64,000 bases of DNA. It comes from UBA5543 sp964464965 (GTDB lineage: Bacteria; Bacteroidota; Bacteroidia; Chitinophagales; Chitinophagaceae). Made by a program: the position numbers and the translations under genes. The stretch covers positions 124,001 to 188,000 of the forward strand of contig CAYXHM010000007.1 of NCBI GenBank assembly GCA_964464965.1. Reading direction: 5' to 3'. Shown here piece after piece: positions 1-9,216 of this stretch (position 1 is the stretch's first letter; each line of letters opens with the position of its first letter). The notes under the pieces were generated by a model. It did no database searches, was not told the origin of the DNA, and saw only the letters and a list, made by a program, of their open reading frames with translations.

Positions 1-155
1 ACAAAAATAGTGGTTCTGCGCACTAAAGGAAATTAACAACGTTAAAAATCAACAATAAAGCATGTTCCTTGTGCATAACTCCATAATCCTTAATTTATTT
101 CATTATATATAGTTGATACTTTTAATTCATTCGCCGATTTTTCGGTATTACGGTT

Positions 156-163
156 TACATTTG
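156..163 (+). promoter_or_regulatory. -7 promoter element for the E1 gene
   Basis: TACATTTG matches the Bacteroidota -7 consensus TAnnTTTG and lies 14 bases before the ATG at 178. No clear -33 TTTG element is visible. The rest of 1-177 is AT-rich with nothing else recognisable. Confidence 0.6.
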
Positions 164-177
164 CGCATTCGTAAAAC

Positions 178-2247
178 ATGGACAAAAGGAGCGAAACGTT
201 ATCTAACGATATATTACTTAAGGCCTACAGGTTAATGATGACCGCAAAGGCAATGTCAGAGATATACGATGCTAACAGGCAGGTTTGTAAATATGTACAT
301 AGTACATCCAGGGGTCACGAGGCTATACAATTGGCGACAGGTTTTTTGTTACAGCCGTGCGATTATGTCAGCCCTTATTACCGGGATGAGAGTATTATGT
401 TAGGCATGGGGTATCGCCCTTACGAAATGATGCTGCAGTTGCTGGCAAAGGCAGATGATCCTTTTACCGGAGGCAGAGCATATTATAACCACCCAAACAG
501 TCGCCGCAATAATTTCCCGACCATTATACATCAGAGTAGTGCCACCGGTATGCAGGCTATACCTACAACAGGTGTCGCACAAGGTATAAAATATATAGAA
601 AAACAAAAACTGATAGACTACCAGACACCACCGGTGGTCGTATGTTCATTAGGCGACGGAAGTGTTACTGAAGGTGAAGTGAGTGAGGCATTCCAGTTTG
701 CCGTGTTGCATAAATTGCCAATTATATACCTGGTACAGGATAATGAATGGGGTATATCTGTAAGTAGTGATGAGGCCCGTACTATGGATGCTTATGAGTT
801 TGCTGCCGGTTTCAAAGGTATGGAACGTGTTCGCGTGAACGGTAGCGATTTCCAGGACTCATACAAAACTATGCAATATACCATAGACTGGGTGCGTAAA
901 GAACGTAAACCTATACTGGTGCATGCAAAAGTACCATTGTTAGGCCACCATACCAGTGGTGTGCGTAAGGAATGGTACCGTACAGATGACGACCTGGCTA
1001 AACATGCTATAGATGATCCTGGACCAAAACTGCGTAAAAGATTACTGCAGAAAGGTATTAGCGAGGAGCAACTGGACGAGATAGAAGCTGAAGAGCGCCT
1101 TTTTGCCCAGAGTGAGTTCGACAAAGCAGTTGCAGCACCTGAACCTGACCCCGCTACAGTTTCAGACCATGTGTTTGTACCAACCCCAGTTACTGAAGAA
1201 AAAGGTGTGCGCAATCCGGGAGTTGGGGATAAGACGGTAATGGTTGATGCGGCACTGCATGCAGTAGAAGAGATAATGCGGGACCACCCCGAGGCCTTGT
1301 TTTATGGCCAGGATGTAGGGGGAAGAATAGGAGGGGTATTTCGCGAAGCAGCTACATTAGCCCAAAAATTTGGTGATACAAGGGTATTTAACACAGCTAT
1401 ACAAGAAGCATATATTATAGGTAGCACCATCGGTATGAGCGCTGTAGGGCTAAAACCGATAGTAGAAGTGCAGTTTGCAGATTATATTTATCCGGGGTTG
1501 AACCAGTTAGTAACCGAAATGAGCAAGAGCTCTTACCTGAGTTGCGGTAAATTCCCGGTGTCTACTATTATACGTGTGCCAATCGGGGCGTATGGCGGTG
1601 GTGGTCCATATCACAGCGGAAGTATAGAAAGTACATTGGCTACCATAAAAGGTATAAAAATAGCATACCCCAGTAATGCTGCCGATATGAAGGGATTGAT
1701 GAAAGCTGCATTTTATGATCCTAATCCTGTAATAATGCTGGAACACAAAGGACTTTACTGGAGCAAAGTGCCCGGAACAGAAGATGCGCGTACCATAGAG
1801 CCTGATAAAGATTACATAGTACCATTGGGCAGGGGCTTATTGGTGCAGCAAGCATCGCAGGAAGCAGTTGATTTAGGGGCAAGCATGTGTATCATTACTT
1901 ATGGCATGGGGGTGTACTGGGCTAAAAATGCAGCTAAACTATTTGATGATCAGGTTGATATTGTTGATTTGAGAACAATTTACCCCCTGGATGAAGAACT
2001 GATTTATGACACTGTACGTAAACATGGAAAATGCCTTGTACTTACTGAAGAACAGTTAAATAATTCATTTTCTGAAGCATTAGCGGGCCGAATTTCACAA
2101 AATTGCTTCCAATCACTTGACGGGCCTGTGGCGACTATGGGGGCCTTAAACCTGCCGGCAGTGCCAATGAATATGGGCCTTGAGGCTGCCATGTTGCCTA
2201 ATACTGGTAAAGTTGTGGATAAAATAAGAGAGATACTATCCTGGTAG
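178..2247 (+). CDS. 2-oxoacid dehydrogenase E1 component, alpha/beta fusion (branched-chain type)
   Basis: This 689-residue protein joins both halves of a thiamine-diphosphate E1 enzyme. Residues about 1-330 are the alpha-type half, with the ThDP/Mg motif starting at GDGSVTEGE (residue 159) and closing at the QDNEWG asparagine about 30 residues on. Residues about 350-689 are the beta-type half (transketolase pyrimidine and C-terminal domains), including QEAYIIGSTIGMSAVG. E1 decarboxylates a 2-oxoacid and passes the acyl group to the lipoyl domain of E2 in a cytoplasmic complex. The fused layout is common in Bacteroidota and resembles branched-chain 2-oxoisovalerate dehydrogenases; pyruvate as substrate is not excluded. 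No E2 or E3 gene is adjacent. The gene seems monocistronic with its own -7 box. Confidence 0.88.
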   Translation: MDKRSETLSNDILLKAYRLMMTAKAMSEIYDANRQVCKYVHSTSRGHEAIQLATGFLLQPCDYVSPYYRDESIMLGMGYRPYEMMLQLLAKADDPFTGGRAYYNHPNSRRNNFPTIIHQSSATGMQAIPTTGVAQGIKYIEKQKLIDYQTPPVVVCSLGDGSVTEGEVSEAFQFAVLHKLPIIYLVQDNEWGISVSSDEARTMDAYEFAAGFKGMERVRVNGSDFQDSYKTMQYTIDWVRKERKPILVHAKVPLLGHHTSGVRKEWYRTDDDLAKHAIDDPGPKLRKRLLQKGISEEQLDEIEAEERLFAQSEFDKAVAAPEPDPATVSDHVFVPTPVTEEKGVRNPGVGDKTVMVDAALHAVEEIMRDHPEALFYGQDVGGRIGGVFREAATLAQKFGDTRVFNTAIQEAYIIGSTIGMSAVGLKPIVEVQFADYIYPGLNQLVTEMSKSSYLSCGKFPVSTIIRVPIGAYGGGGPYHSGSIESTLATIKGIKIAYPSNAADMKGLMKAAFYDPNPVIMLEHKGLYWSKVPGTEDARTIEPDKDYIVPLGRGLLVQQASQEAVDLGASMCIITYGMGVYWAKNAAKLFDDQVDIVDLRTIYPLDEELIYDTVRKHGKCLVLTEEQLNNSFSEALAGRISQNCFQSLDGPVATMGALNLPAVPMNMGLEAAMLPNTGKVVDKIREILSW

Positions 2248-2278
2248 GTTTTGTAGTGCTATTTGTTTTCTCTAAATC

Positions 2279-2304
2279 TATAATACATTGATTGTATTAT
2301 ATTT
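2279..2304 (+). terminator. Possible weak terminator after the E1 gene
   Basis: A perfect 9-bp inverted repeat (TATAATACA, 2279-2287, with TGTATTATA, 2293-2301) is followed by a short T run. The stem is AT-only apart from one pair, so termination strength is uncertain. Confidence 0.35.
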
Positions 2305-2386
2305 AATGTCGTGCAATATTTTTTGCCACAGTCTGAAAAATGTTTATTTGTTAATTATTAACTATCACTGTCTGGCTTTTTTAAAT

Positions 2387-2394
2387 TACTTTTG
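2387..2394 (+). promoter_or_regulatory. -7 promoter element at the head of the polysaccharide locus
   Basis: TACTTTTG fits TAnnTTTG. It predicts a leader of over 100 bases before the Wzc start at 2517. A 13-base palindrome GTTAATTATTAAC (2350-2362) lies about 25 bases upstream and could be an operator. It is the only good -7 box I found directly upstream of a gene start between 2248 and 37938, so it probably drives much of the locus. Confidence 0.55.
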
Positions 2395-2516
2395 CACCCG
2401 ATATTAATTAGGTATAAAATCGAAATGTAATAAGAAGGCATTTTTTTTAAACATATTTATATCGTATTTGTGATTTTTTCTTTAGAGTCAAAAAGGTTCA
2501 ATAATATATCAGTTTA

Positions 2517-4961
2517 ATGGACAATACAGCTTCGACGAATACTATTAACACCTCAGAAAATATAAACGAAAATGATGGCCGTATTCTGAACCTGAAGTGG
2601 ATCTTCACGACGTTTTTAGCAACATGGCCATGGTTTGTGGCCAGTGTAGGCTTGGCATATTTCGCATCTTTTCTTTATTTAAGATATACTACACCTGTAT
2701 ATAAGATGGCCAATGAAATATTGGTAGAGGATGGCAAGAGCACAGCGTCCGGAGAAACAAAAATATTATCTGAACTGGGATATGCAAAAGGGGTAGATAA
2801 TATTAATAATGTAATGAGAGCTTTCAGAAAGCATGAGCTGATGAGAGAAGTGGTTAGCAATCTGAGGCTGAATGTAAGGTATTATGAATATGGCAGATTT
2901 AAAGTAACGGAGTTTTATAATAATAATCCGTTCCTTTTATATATTGATGATAGTACTCTGTCTAATGTAAACAAAGACTACTCCTATATTATCGTTTTTA
3001 AAGAGGACGGTACCTTTAAATATAAACTAAAGGGTACTGATAAATATCAATCCGGTAAAGTGAGGCAGCCTATTTCGTTGGAAGTTGGTACAGTTACCAT
3101 AAATACTACCGGGCATCCCATACATTTCGATGCAGAATATGAGGTGGCGTTGACTACCGTAGATATGGCTGCATCATATTTTTCTACAAAAATAAATTTA
3201 ATACGGCCGGATAAACTGGATAATTCAGTAAACCTGACGATAGAAGATGAGTTGCAACAACGTGGTGTTGATATAATCAACTCACTTGTTAAGGCATACA
3301 TGGTGTCTAATGTTGAGGAAAAGAATCAAAATTCTGAAAAGATTATTGCCTTTATTAACGAGCGCATTAAGGCTGTTGAAACAGAACTTGGTGACGTTGA
3401 AAGAGATATACAGGTTTTTAAACAATCGCAGGATTTTACATCTCCTGAAAAACAATCAGACATATTATATTCTAACACGGATATATATTTAAAGGAAATA
3501 TCTTCTCTTGAAGTCAAAAAGGAGATTATTTCGGCTTTGGAGAACAAAATCAGAAAGGCAGGCTCTGGTCACGAACTCATACCTACTACCTTACTGGGTG
3601 AAAATGAAGCTATTACATCAGACCTGGTTGCATATAATGAACTGCTGGCGGAGCGGCAGAGGAAGAGTGTTAGTTACAAAGATGAGAACCCGGCGATACA
3701 AGCTATAGATAAAGAACTGGATGCGAAGCGTCGGCAGATAGATAATAACCTGGGGGTAATTAAAGACGGCATTAATTTGAAGGTGAGAGAATTAAGAGAA
3801 AAAGCCGGTGCTGTGAATCAAGAAATAATGCAGGTACCTGAGAAAGAGCGAAAGTATATTGAAAAGTCAAGGCGCCAGGCTATTTTTCAGGAATTGTATA
3901 TTCTGCTTTTAACAAAAAAAGAAGAAACTGCAATAACAAAGGCTGCCACAACGCCAAACATTAGTTTGATCAATGAGGCGGCAAGTCTCGGCCCAATTTC
4001 TCCAAATCATTCCAAAGTAAGAAATAGTGCATTGCTACTTGGCTTTCTCATTCCAATGATATTCTTTTCTGTAAGAAGAATGCTGAATAACAAGATAATA
4101 GCGAAGAGTGATATTGAACAGATGTCAGAGATTCCGGTACTTGGTGAAATAGGCCACTATAAAGAAGAAGAGGGCCAGGTAGCTGTGAAGCGTAACAGTA
4201 ACACAGCATTGGCAGAACAATTCAGGGCATTAAGAACTAATATACAATTTCTTCTTCCTGAGAAGAAGGATAAAACTATATTGCTAACCTCAAGCATGAG
4301 TGGTGAGGGTAAATCATTTGCAGCAATAAATCTTGCTATTACTTTTGCAATATCGGGTAATAAAGTAGCGCTGATAGAGTTTGACCTGAGAAAGCCAAAA
4401 ATATCCAAACATCTGGGTATTGACAGGAGCACAGGTATCTCTGGCTATGCAATTGGCCAATACGAGATCGATAAAATTATTATACCATCAGGAATAGATG
4501 ATAATCTTTTCGTAATACCCTCGGGGCATGTTCCTCCCAATCCGGCAGAACTTATGATGATGCCTCGTATCGACGAGATGTTTGCGCACCTTAAAGAAAC
4601 GTTTGATTACATAATTGTAGATACCGCACCTGCAGGCCTGGTTACGGATGCAATACTGCTCAATCGCTTTGCGAATACATGTTTATACATTGTTAGACAA
4701 GGCTATACTTTCAAGCAGCAAATACAATTGGCTAACGATTTAAAACGTACTGGCAGGATACCTAAAATCAACTTTGTGATTAACGATGTAGTACATACAA
4801 GAGGGTATTCTTATGGCTATGGTTATGGTTACGGTTATGGCTACGGTTATGGTTATGGCTACGGTGAACACGGCGCAGGCTATTACGAAACGGAGAAGAC
4901 ATTCTTACAAAAAATGCTTGGTGGTTTAAAGGATACGGTAAAACGTAAGCGGTTTAAATGA
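2517..4961 (+). CDS. Wzc-type polysaccharide co-polymerase / bacterial tyrosine autokinase
   Basis: At 814 residues this has the full Wzc layout. A Wzz-type N-terminal part has a membrane segment near residues 40-62, followed by a periplasmic coiled-coil-rich region to about 505 and a second membrane segment near 507-525. The cytoplasmic BY-kinase domain follows: Walker A SSMSGEGKSFAAINLA from about 591, Walker A' LIEFDLRKPK, and Walker B YIIVDTAP near 694. The C-terminal tail is a tyrosine cluster in which Tyr-Gly repeats nine times from residue 766. In known Wzc proteins the tyrosine tail is autophosphorylated and cycles to control export and chain length. Here it opens the locus, though export itself appears to use an ABC transporter. 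The tail is encoded by a hexanucleotide repeat annotated separately. Confidence 0.9.
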   Translation: MDNTASTNTINTSENINENDGRILNLKWIFTTFLATWPWFVASVGLAYFASFLYLRYTTPVYKMANEILVEDGKSTASGETKILSELGYAKGVDNINNVMRAFRKHELMREVVSNLRLNVRYYEYGRFKVTEFYNNNPFLLYIDDSTLSNVNKDYSYIIVFKEDGTFKYKLKGTDKYQSGKVRQPISLEVGTVTINTTGHPIHFDAEYEVALTTVDMAASYFSTKINLIRPDKLDNSVNLTIEDELQQRGVDIINSLVKAYMVSNVEEKNQNSEKIIAFINERIKAVETELGDVERDIQVFKQSQDFTSPEKQSDILYSNTDIYLKEISSLEVKKEIISALENKIRKAGSGHELIPTTLLGENEAITSDLVAYNELLAERQRKSVSYKDENPAIQAIDKELDAKRRQIDNNLGVIKDGINLKVRELREKAGAVNQEIMQVPEKERKYIEKSRRQAIFQELYILLLTKKEETAITKAATTPNISLINEAASLGPISPNHSKVRNSALLLGFLIPMIFFSVRRMLNNKIIAKSDIEQMSEIPVLGEIGHYKEEEGQVAVKRNSNTALAEQFRALRTNIQFLLPEKKDKTILLTSSMSGEGKSFAAINLAITFAISGNKVALIEFDLRKPKISKHLGIDRSTGISGYAIGQYEIDKIIIPSGIDDNLFVIPSGHVPPNPAELMMMPRIDEMFAHLKETFDYIIVDTAPAGLVTDAILLNRFANTCLYIVRQGYTFKQQIQLANDLKRTGRIPKINFVINDVVHTRGYSYGYGYGYGYGYGYGYGYGEHGAGYYETEKTFLQKMLGGLKDTVKRKRFK
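4812..4865 (+). repeat. Hexanucleotide TAYGGY repeat coding the Tyr-Gly tail
   Basis: Nine in-frame TAY-GGY units (54 bp) encode alternating Tyr and Gly in the Wzc tail. Wobble positions vary (TAT/TAC, GGT/GGC), so the array is imperfect. Gain or loss of units would stay in frame and change the number of phosphorylatable tyrosines. Confidence 0.85.
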
Positions 4962-5139
4962 TCAATAGTATTCCTGTTATTTTATGCGCCGTATTGTATT
5001 AATGCGCTGGCGCAAGTGCAATCTGGTTTTTTATTAAAGTAGGTTGCAAAGACAATTATATTTTGTAGGTACGTTGGACTATTGTGACTGACGACGGCGA
5101 AGCCATATCATTGATGAAGAATATTTCATACGCAATTTG
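4962..5139 (+). pseudogene. Possible decayed gene between the Wzc and first GT genes
   Basis: No intact gene occupies these 178 bases, yet they read like coding sequence with defects. In the Wzc frame after its stop, 4965-5039 gives a hydrophobic stretch ending in INALAQVQSGFLLK, which looks like a signal peptide with an ALA-Q cleavage site. A +2 shift near 5036 continues as KVGCKDNYIL, a stop at 5066, then VRWTIVTDDGEAISLMKN and on to a TGA (5138-5140) that overlaps the next gene's ATG as TGATG. That overlap is the coupling typical of real neighbours in this operon. I do not recognise the product. The reading could be chance. Confidence 0.25.
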
Positions 5140-6258
5140 ATGAAGAAGCCACTATTCCTGAACCTGACGGCATTCTCTCAAACAGGTGGTATAGAAAGGT
5201 TTAATAAATGTTTCCTGAAGGCGATGTCTGATTTAGATAAACAGGAGATTACCGATAGCCACTCTTTGTCTGCATATGATACACATGTTGATAGTCAATA
5301 CTATGATGCAGGAAAATACCAAGGGTTTGCCGGGAGGAAGTTGTTGTTTGTAATGAACAGCGTATTAAAAGCACGCAAGTATGATATAGTCGTATTAGGG
5401 CACATCAACCTTTCCATTGCCGCCATATTTGTCAAATGGTTATATCCGTCAAAAAGGCTAATACTAATTGTACATGGTATAGATGTATGGGGAGAATTAT
5501 CTTTTATAAAAAGGATGCTTTTGAAGAAAGCAGATGAAATTTTAGCCGTCAGCAACTATACAAAGGATAAACTGCTGGAAAAACACTCAATTACCAGTAG
5601 AAAAGTGCAGGTATTCCCGAACACTATTGACCCATATTTTCCAATACCTGCTTCAGTATTGAGAAACAATGACCTCCGTAATAGATATGGACTAGCAAAG
5701 TCTGATTTTATTCTTTATACACTAACCAGGTTATCACATACAGAAACCTATAAGGGATATGATAAAGTTATTGCTGCTGTAGCAGCTATTATTGATGATT
5801 ATCCGGCTGTAAAATATATCATAGCAGGTAAATACGATGATAGTGAAAAGAGACGAATTGATGTGCTGATAGACAAATATGGCTTACAGGGAAAAATTAT
5901 TTTAACCGGTTTCCTGGATGAGTCAGAATTAGTGGAGCATTATCAAATGGCGGATGTTTATATCATGCCGAGTAAAAAAGAAGGTTTTGGTATTGTTTTT
6001 ATAGAGGCCATGATCTGTGGCCTACCGGTAATTGCCGGCAATCAGGATGGTAGCGTAGATGCATTGCAGGGTGGTGAAACCGGCACGCTTGTAAATCCGG
6101 ATGATACCAGTGAAATCGAACATGCAATAAGGCAGGCCTTACAAAATGATATAAGAAGTGACGAAAGGAAATTGGAGCAGATAAAAGAAAAGACACTCGA
6201 AAAATTCTCTTTTCAGCAGTACAAACAACGGTTGAGGACGATTATCTCAGCTAATTAA
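5140..6258 (+). CDS. Glycosyltransferase family 4
   Basis: A 372-residue GT-B retaining glycosyltransferase of the GT4 type. The C-terminal nucleotide-sugar domain carries the EX7E-like motif EGFGIVFIEAMICGLPV near residues 284-300, preceded by YIMPSKK. AVSNYTKDKLLEKH and the VQVFPNTIDP segment near residue 160 are also typical. A TTG three bases earlier is in frame, but the ATG at 5140 is preferred because it overlaps the preceding TGA. It would add one sugar to the lipid-linked chain on the cytoplasmic side. Donor and acceptor cannot be told from the sequence. Confidence 0.85.
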   Translation: MKKPLFLNLTAFSQTGGIERFNKCFLKAMSDLDKQEITDSHSLSAYDTHVDSQYYDAGKYQGFAGRKLLFVMNSVLKARKYDIVVLGHINLSIAAIFVKWLYPSKRLILIVHGIDVWGELSFIKRMLLKKADEILAVSNYTKDKLLEKHSITSRKVQVFPNTIDPYFPIPASVLRNNDLRNRYGLAKSDFILYTLTRLSHTETYKGYDKVIAAVAAIIDDYPAVKYIIAGKYDDSEKRRIDVLIDKYGLQGKIILTGFLDESELVEHYQMADVYIMPSKKEGFGIVFIEAMICGLPVIAGNQDGSVDALQGGETGTLVNPDDTSEIEHAIRQALQNDIRSDERKLEQIKEKTLEKFSFQQYKQRLRTIISAN

Positions 6259-6277
6259 TATTTAAAAGATACTTACG

Positions 6278-7390
6278 ATGGCAAAAGTAGCATTAATAAC
6301 AGGTGTAACAGGGCAGGATGGTGCATATCTTGCAGAGTTCCTTTTGAAGAAAGGGTACATTGTTCATGGAATAAAAAGGCGCAGTTCATTATTTAATACA
6401 GATAGGATAGATCATCTTTACCAGGACATACATGTGCGTAACAGGCATTTTATTCTACACTATGGCGACCTGACGGATAGCACCAATATCATACGTATAA
6501 TACAGGAAGCGCAACCGGATGAAATATACAATCTGGGGGCTATGAGCCACGTAAAAGTGAGTTTTGAAACCCCTGAATATACAGCAAATACGGATGCTGT
6601 TGGCACCTTGAGGATACTTGAGGCAGTAAGGTTGTTGAATATGATTGATAAGGTTAAAATATACCAGGCATCAACATCTGAGCTTTATGGGAAAGTGCAG
6701 GAAATTCCACAAACTGAAACCACGCCATTCTATCCTCGCTCACCATATGGCGTAGCAAAAATGTACGGCTTCTGGATTACTGTAAACTACCGCGAGGCAT
6801 ATAATATGTATGCCTGTAACGGCATCCTGTTTAATCACGAAAGCCCGTTAAGAGGCGAAACATTTGTAACCAGGAAAATAACAAGAGCCGTTGCACAGAT
6901 AGCACTCGGCCTGCAGGATAAATTTTACATGGGCAATCTTGATGCGAAACGCGACTGGGGCCATGCACGTGACTATGTAGAAGCAATGTGGCTGATGCTA
7001 CAGCAGGAAAAACCGGAAGATTTTGTGATAGCTACCGGTATCACAACTACGGTGCGGGATTTCATTCATATGGCATTTGCTGAAGTAGGCATAGAAATAG
7101 AATTTACCGGCGAAGGTGTAGAGGAAAGAGGAATAATAAAGTCATGTACGGGTGAATATCAACTGCCGATAGGCACAGAAGTGTTGAGTATTGATCCTAA
7201 ATACTTCAGGCCTACAGAAGTTGACTTGCTGATAGGAGACGCTACCAAAGCAAAAAACAAACTAGGCTGGGTGGCAAAATGTACACTGCCCGAATTAGTG
7301 AAGGAAATGGTTGCTGCAGACGTAGAAACCTTTAAAAAGCAGAAATTATTAAAAGATGCAGGGTATAATTTTATACAACAGCATGATTAA
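6278..7390 (+). CDS. gmd: GDP-mannose 4,6-dehydratase
   Basis: This extended SDR enzyme of 370 residues is the usual Gmd length. It has the NADP-binding GVTGQDGAYLAEF at residues 8-20, the RRSSLFNTDRIDHLY segment diagnostic of Gmd, STSELYG, and catalytic Tyr157 and Lys161 in PYGVAKM. It converts GDP-D-mannose to GDP-4-keto-6-deoxy-D-mannose, the first committed step to GDP-L-fucose. The next gene, nine bases downstream, is the matching epimerase-reductase. The mannose-1-phosphate guanylyltransferase that makes GDP-mannose is not obvious in this window. Confidence 0.96.
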   Translation: MAKVALITGVTGQDGAYLAEFLLKKGYIVHGIKRRSSLFNTDRIDHLYQDIHVRNRHFILHYGDLTDSTNIIRIIQEAQPDEIYNLGAMSHVKVSFETPEYTANTDAVGTLRILEAVRLLNMIDKVKIYQASTSELYGKVQEIPQTETTPFYPRSPYGVAKMYGFWITVNYREAYNMYACNGILFNHESPLRGETFVTRKITRAVAQIALGLQDKFYMGNLDAKRDWGHARDYVEAMWLMLQQEKPEDFVIATGITTTVRDFIHMAFAEVGIEIEFTGEGVEERGIIKSCTGEYQLPIGTEVLSIDPKYFRPTEVDLLIGDATKAKNKLGWVAKCTLPELVKEMVAADVETFKKQKLLKDAGYNFIQQHD

Positions 7391-7398
7391 TACAAATA

Positions 7399-8334
7399 AT
7401 GGAAAAGAGCAGTAAAATATACGTAGCAGGCCACCGGGGCATGGTTGGTAGTGCTATTTTGAGACGCTTGGAAGCTGAAGGATATACAAATCTTATTTAT
7501 AAAACTTCTGCAGAAGTAGATTTGAGAAACCAGCAGCAGGTAGAAGATTTTTTTGCACAGTATGAACCTGAGTATGTTTTTCTTGCTGCCGCCAAGGTGG
7601 GGGGAATACTTGCAAATAATACTTACCGGGCAGATTTTCTTTATGATAACCTGATGATTCAGAATAATATTATTCACCAATCGTTTGTGCGTAAAGTAAA
7701 GAAATTATTATTCCTGGGCTCGTCTTGCATATATCCTAAATTAGCTGAGCAGCCTATGAAGGAAGACTCATTACTGACAGGCTTACTGGAACCAACCAAT
7801 GAACCATATGCCATTGCTAAAATTGCAGGTATAAAAATGTGCGATGCTTATCGTGCTCAACATAACTGTAATTTTATATCCGCTATGCCTACCAATCTGT
7901 ACGGCCCTAATGATAATTATAATTTGAATAATTCTCACGTATTGCCCGCTTTATTAAGAAAATTTCATGAAGCGAAGGTGAACAATGATGCAGAGGTAGA
8001 AGTGTGGGGTACAGGTTCCCCGTTGAGAGAGTTTTTGCATGTTGATGACCTCGCTGAAGCATGCTTATTCCTTATGAATAAATATAACGAACCCGGGCAT
8101 ATAAACGTGGGGTCTGGTTTAGAGATAAGTATTAAAGAGTTGGCAGAGCTGGTAAAAGAAATAACACGATATACCGGAGCATTGAAATGGGATAATTCCA
8201 AGCCAGACGGAACACCACGTAAGCTAATGGACAATAGTAAGATTGCAGCCATGGGCTGGTCTGCCAGTATTGGTTTAAAAAAGGGTATTGAAGAAGTATA
8301 TAAGACTACATTCCTAAAAGAAAATGTAGGCTAA
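7399..8334 (+). CDS. fcl: GDP-L-fucose synthase
   Basis: The 311-residue SDR protein has GHRGMVGSAILRRLE near the N-terminus, the LGSSCIYPKLAEQPMKEDSL segment typical of Fcl/WcaG, and catalytic Tyr137 and Lys141 in PYAIAKIAG. It epimerises C3 and C5 of GDP-4-keto-6-deoxymannose and reduces C4 with NADPH to give GDP-L-fucose. It directly follows gmd, and a GT10 fucosyltransferase that could use the product begins at 11227. Confidence 0.96.
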   Translation: MEKSSKIYVAGHRGMVGSAILRRLEAEGYTNLIYKTSAEVDLRNQQQVEDFFAQYEPEYVFLAAAKVGGILANNTYRADFLYDNLMIQNNIIHQSFVRKVKKLLFLGSSCIYPKLAEQPMKEDSLLTGLLEPTNEPYAIAKIAGIKMCDAYRAQHNCNFISAMPTNLYGPNDNYNLNNSHVLPALLRKFHEAKVNNDAEVEVWGTGSPLREFLHVDDLAEACLFLMNKYNEPGHINVGSGLEISIKELAELVKEITRYTGALKWDNSKPDGTPRKLMDNSKIAAMGWSASIGLKKGIEEVYKTTFLKENVG

Positions 8335-8343
8335 AAATATATC

Positions 8344-9198
8344 ATGAAAGAAAATCAGCAAGACTGGAACCTGGTAATAAAATCCAGAACAGGTTTTTTC
8401 GATATTAACTATAAAGAACTATGGGAGTATCGTGACCTTGTTTTGCTTTTAGTAAGAAGGGATTTTGTTTCATTCTATAAGCAAACAATATTCGGGCCGT
8501 TGTGGTTTTTCATTCAGCCCATATTTACAACAGTAATTTTTGTGTTTATTTTCGGTAATCTGGCTGGTATCAGTACCGATGGCTTGCCACAGCCGCTGTT
8601 CTATATGACAGGTATCGTTGCCTGGAACTACTTTGCTGAATGCCTGAACAAAACTTCAACTGTGTTTAAAGACAATGCAAATATCTTTGGCAAAGTATAT
8701 TTTCCCAGGCTGATCATGCCCTTTAGTATTGTAGTTAGTAATCTTGCCCGCCTGGCAGTTCAGTTTTTATTGTTGGTAGTATTAATAGCCTATTACGTAA
8801 TTTTTACAGACTTTAAGTTTACAGTAAGTTGGAATGTGCTGTTGTTTCCTGTATTAGTTATTTTGATGGCATTATTAGGTTTAGGCGCTGGTATGATTAT
8901 ATCTGCAATGACGACTAAATACAGGGATTTAGCCTTCCTGGTAACGTTTGGTGTTCAGCTATTGATGTATGCCACACCTGTAATTTACCCGTTAAGTGCA
9001 GCCCCCAGTAAATATAAAGATATCATATCAATCAACCCTATGTCGCATATCATAGAGGGGGTGAGGTTGAGTTTGTTAGGGCAAGGAGATCTTACACCTG
9101 CATCCTTTGCATATTCTGCAGTTACGATACTCATAATACTTGCTGTTGGTATAAGTGTGTTTAACAGGGTTGAGAAAAAATTTGTTGACACTATTTAA
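8344..9198 (+). CDS. ABC-2 type polysaccharide export permease (Wzm-like)
   Basis: A 284-residue membrane protein with about six hydrophobic segments. The N-terminal region WEYRDLVLLLVRRDFVSFYK and the FGPLWFFIQP segment are typical of ABC-2 export permeases such as Wzm, TagG and KpsM. It pairs with the ATP-binding protein starting 18 bases downstream, and together they should move finished polysaccharide on its lipid carrier across the inner membrane. Length is normal for the family. Confidence 0.9.
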   Translation: MKENQQDWNLVIKSRTGFFDINYKELWEYRDLVLLLVRRDFVSFYKQTIFGPLWFFIQPIFTTVIFVFIFGNLAGISTDGLPQPLFYMTGIVAWNYFAECLNKTSTVFKDNANIFGKVYFPRLIMPFSIVVSNLARLAVQFLLLVVLIAYYVIFTDFKFTVSWNVLLFPVLVILMALLGLGAGMIISAMTTKYRDLAFLVTFGVQLLMYATPVIYPLSAAPSKYKDIISINPMSHIIEGVRLSLLGQGDLTPASFAYSAVTILIILAVGISVFNRVEKKFVDTI

Positions 9199-9216
9199 AG
9201 ATACGAAATAGCATTC

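Noticed and set aside
4812..4865. The hexamer array as a CRISPR or intergenic satellite
   Set aside because: It lies wholly inside the Wzc frame, has no spacers and encodes the expected tyrosine-rich tail.
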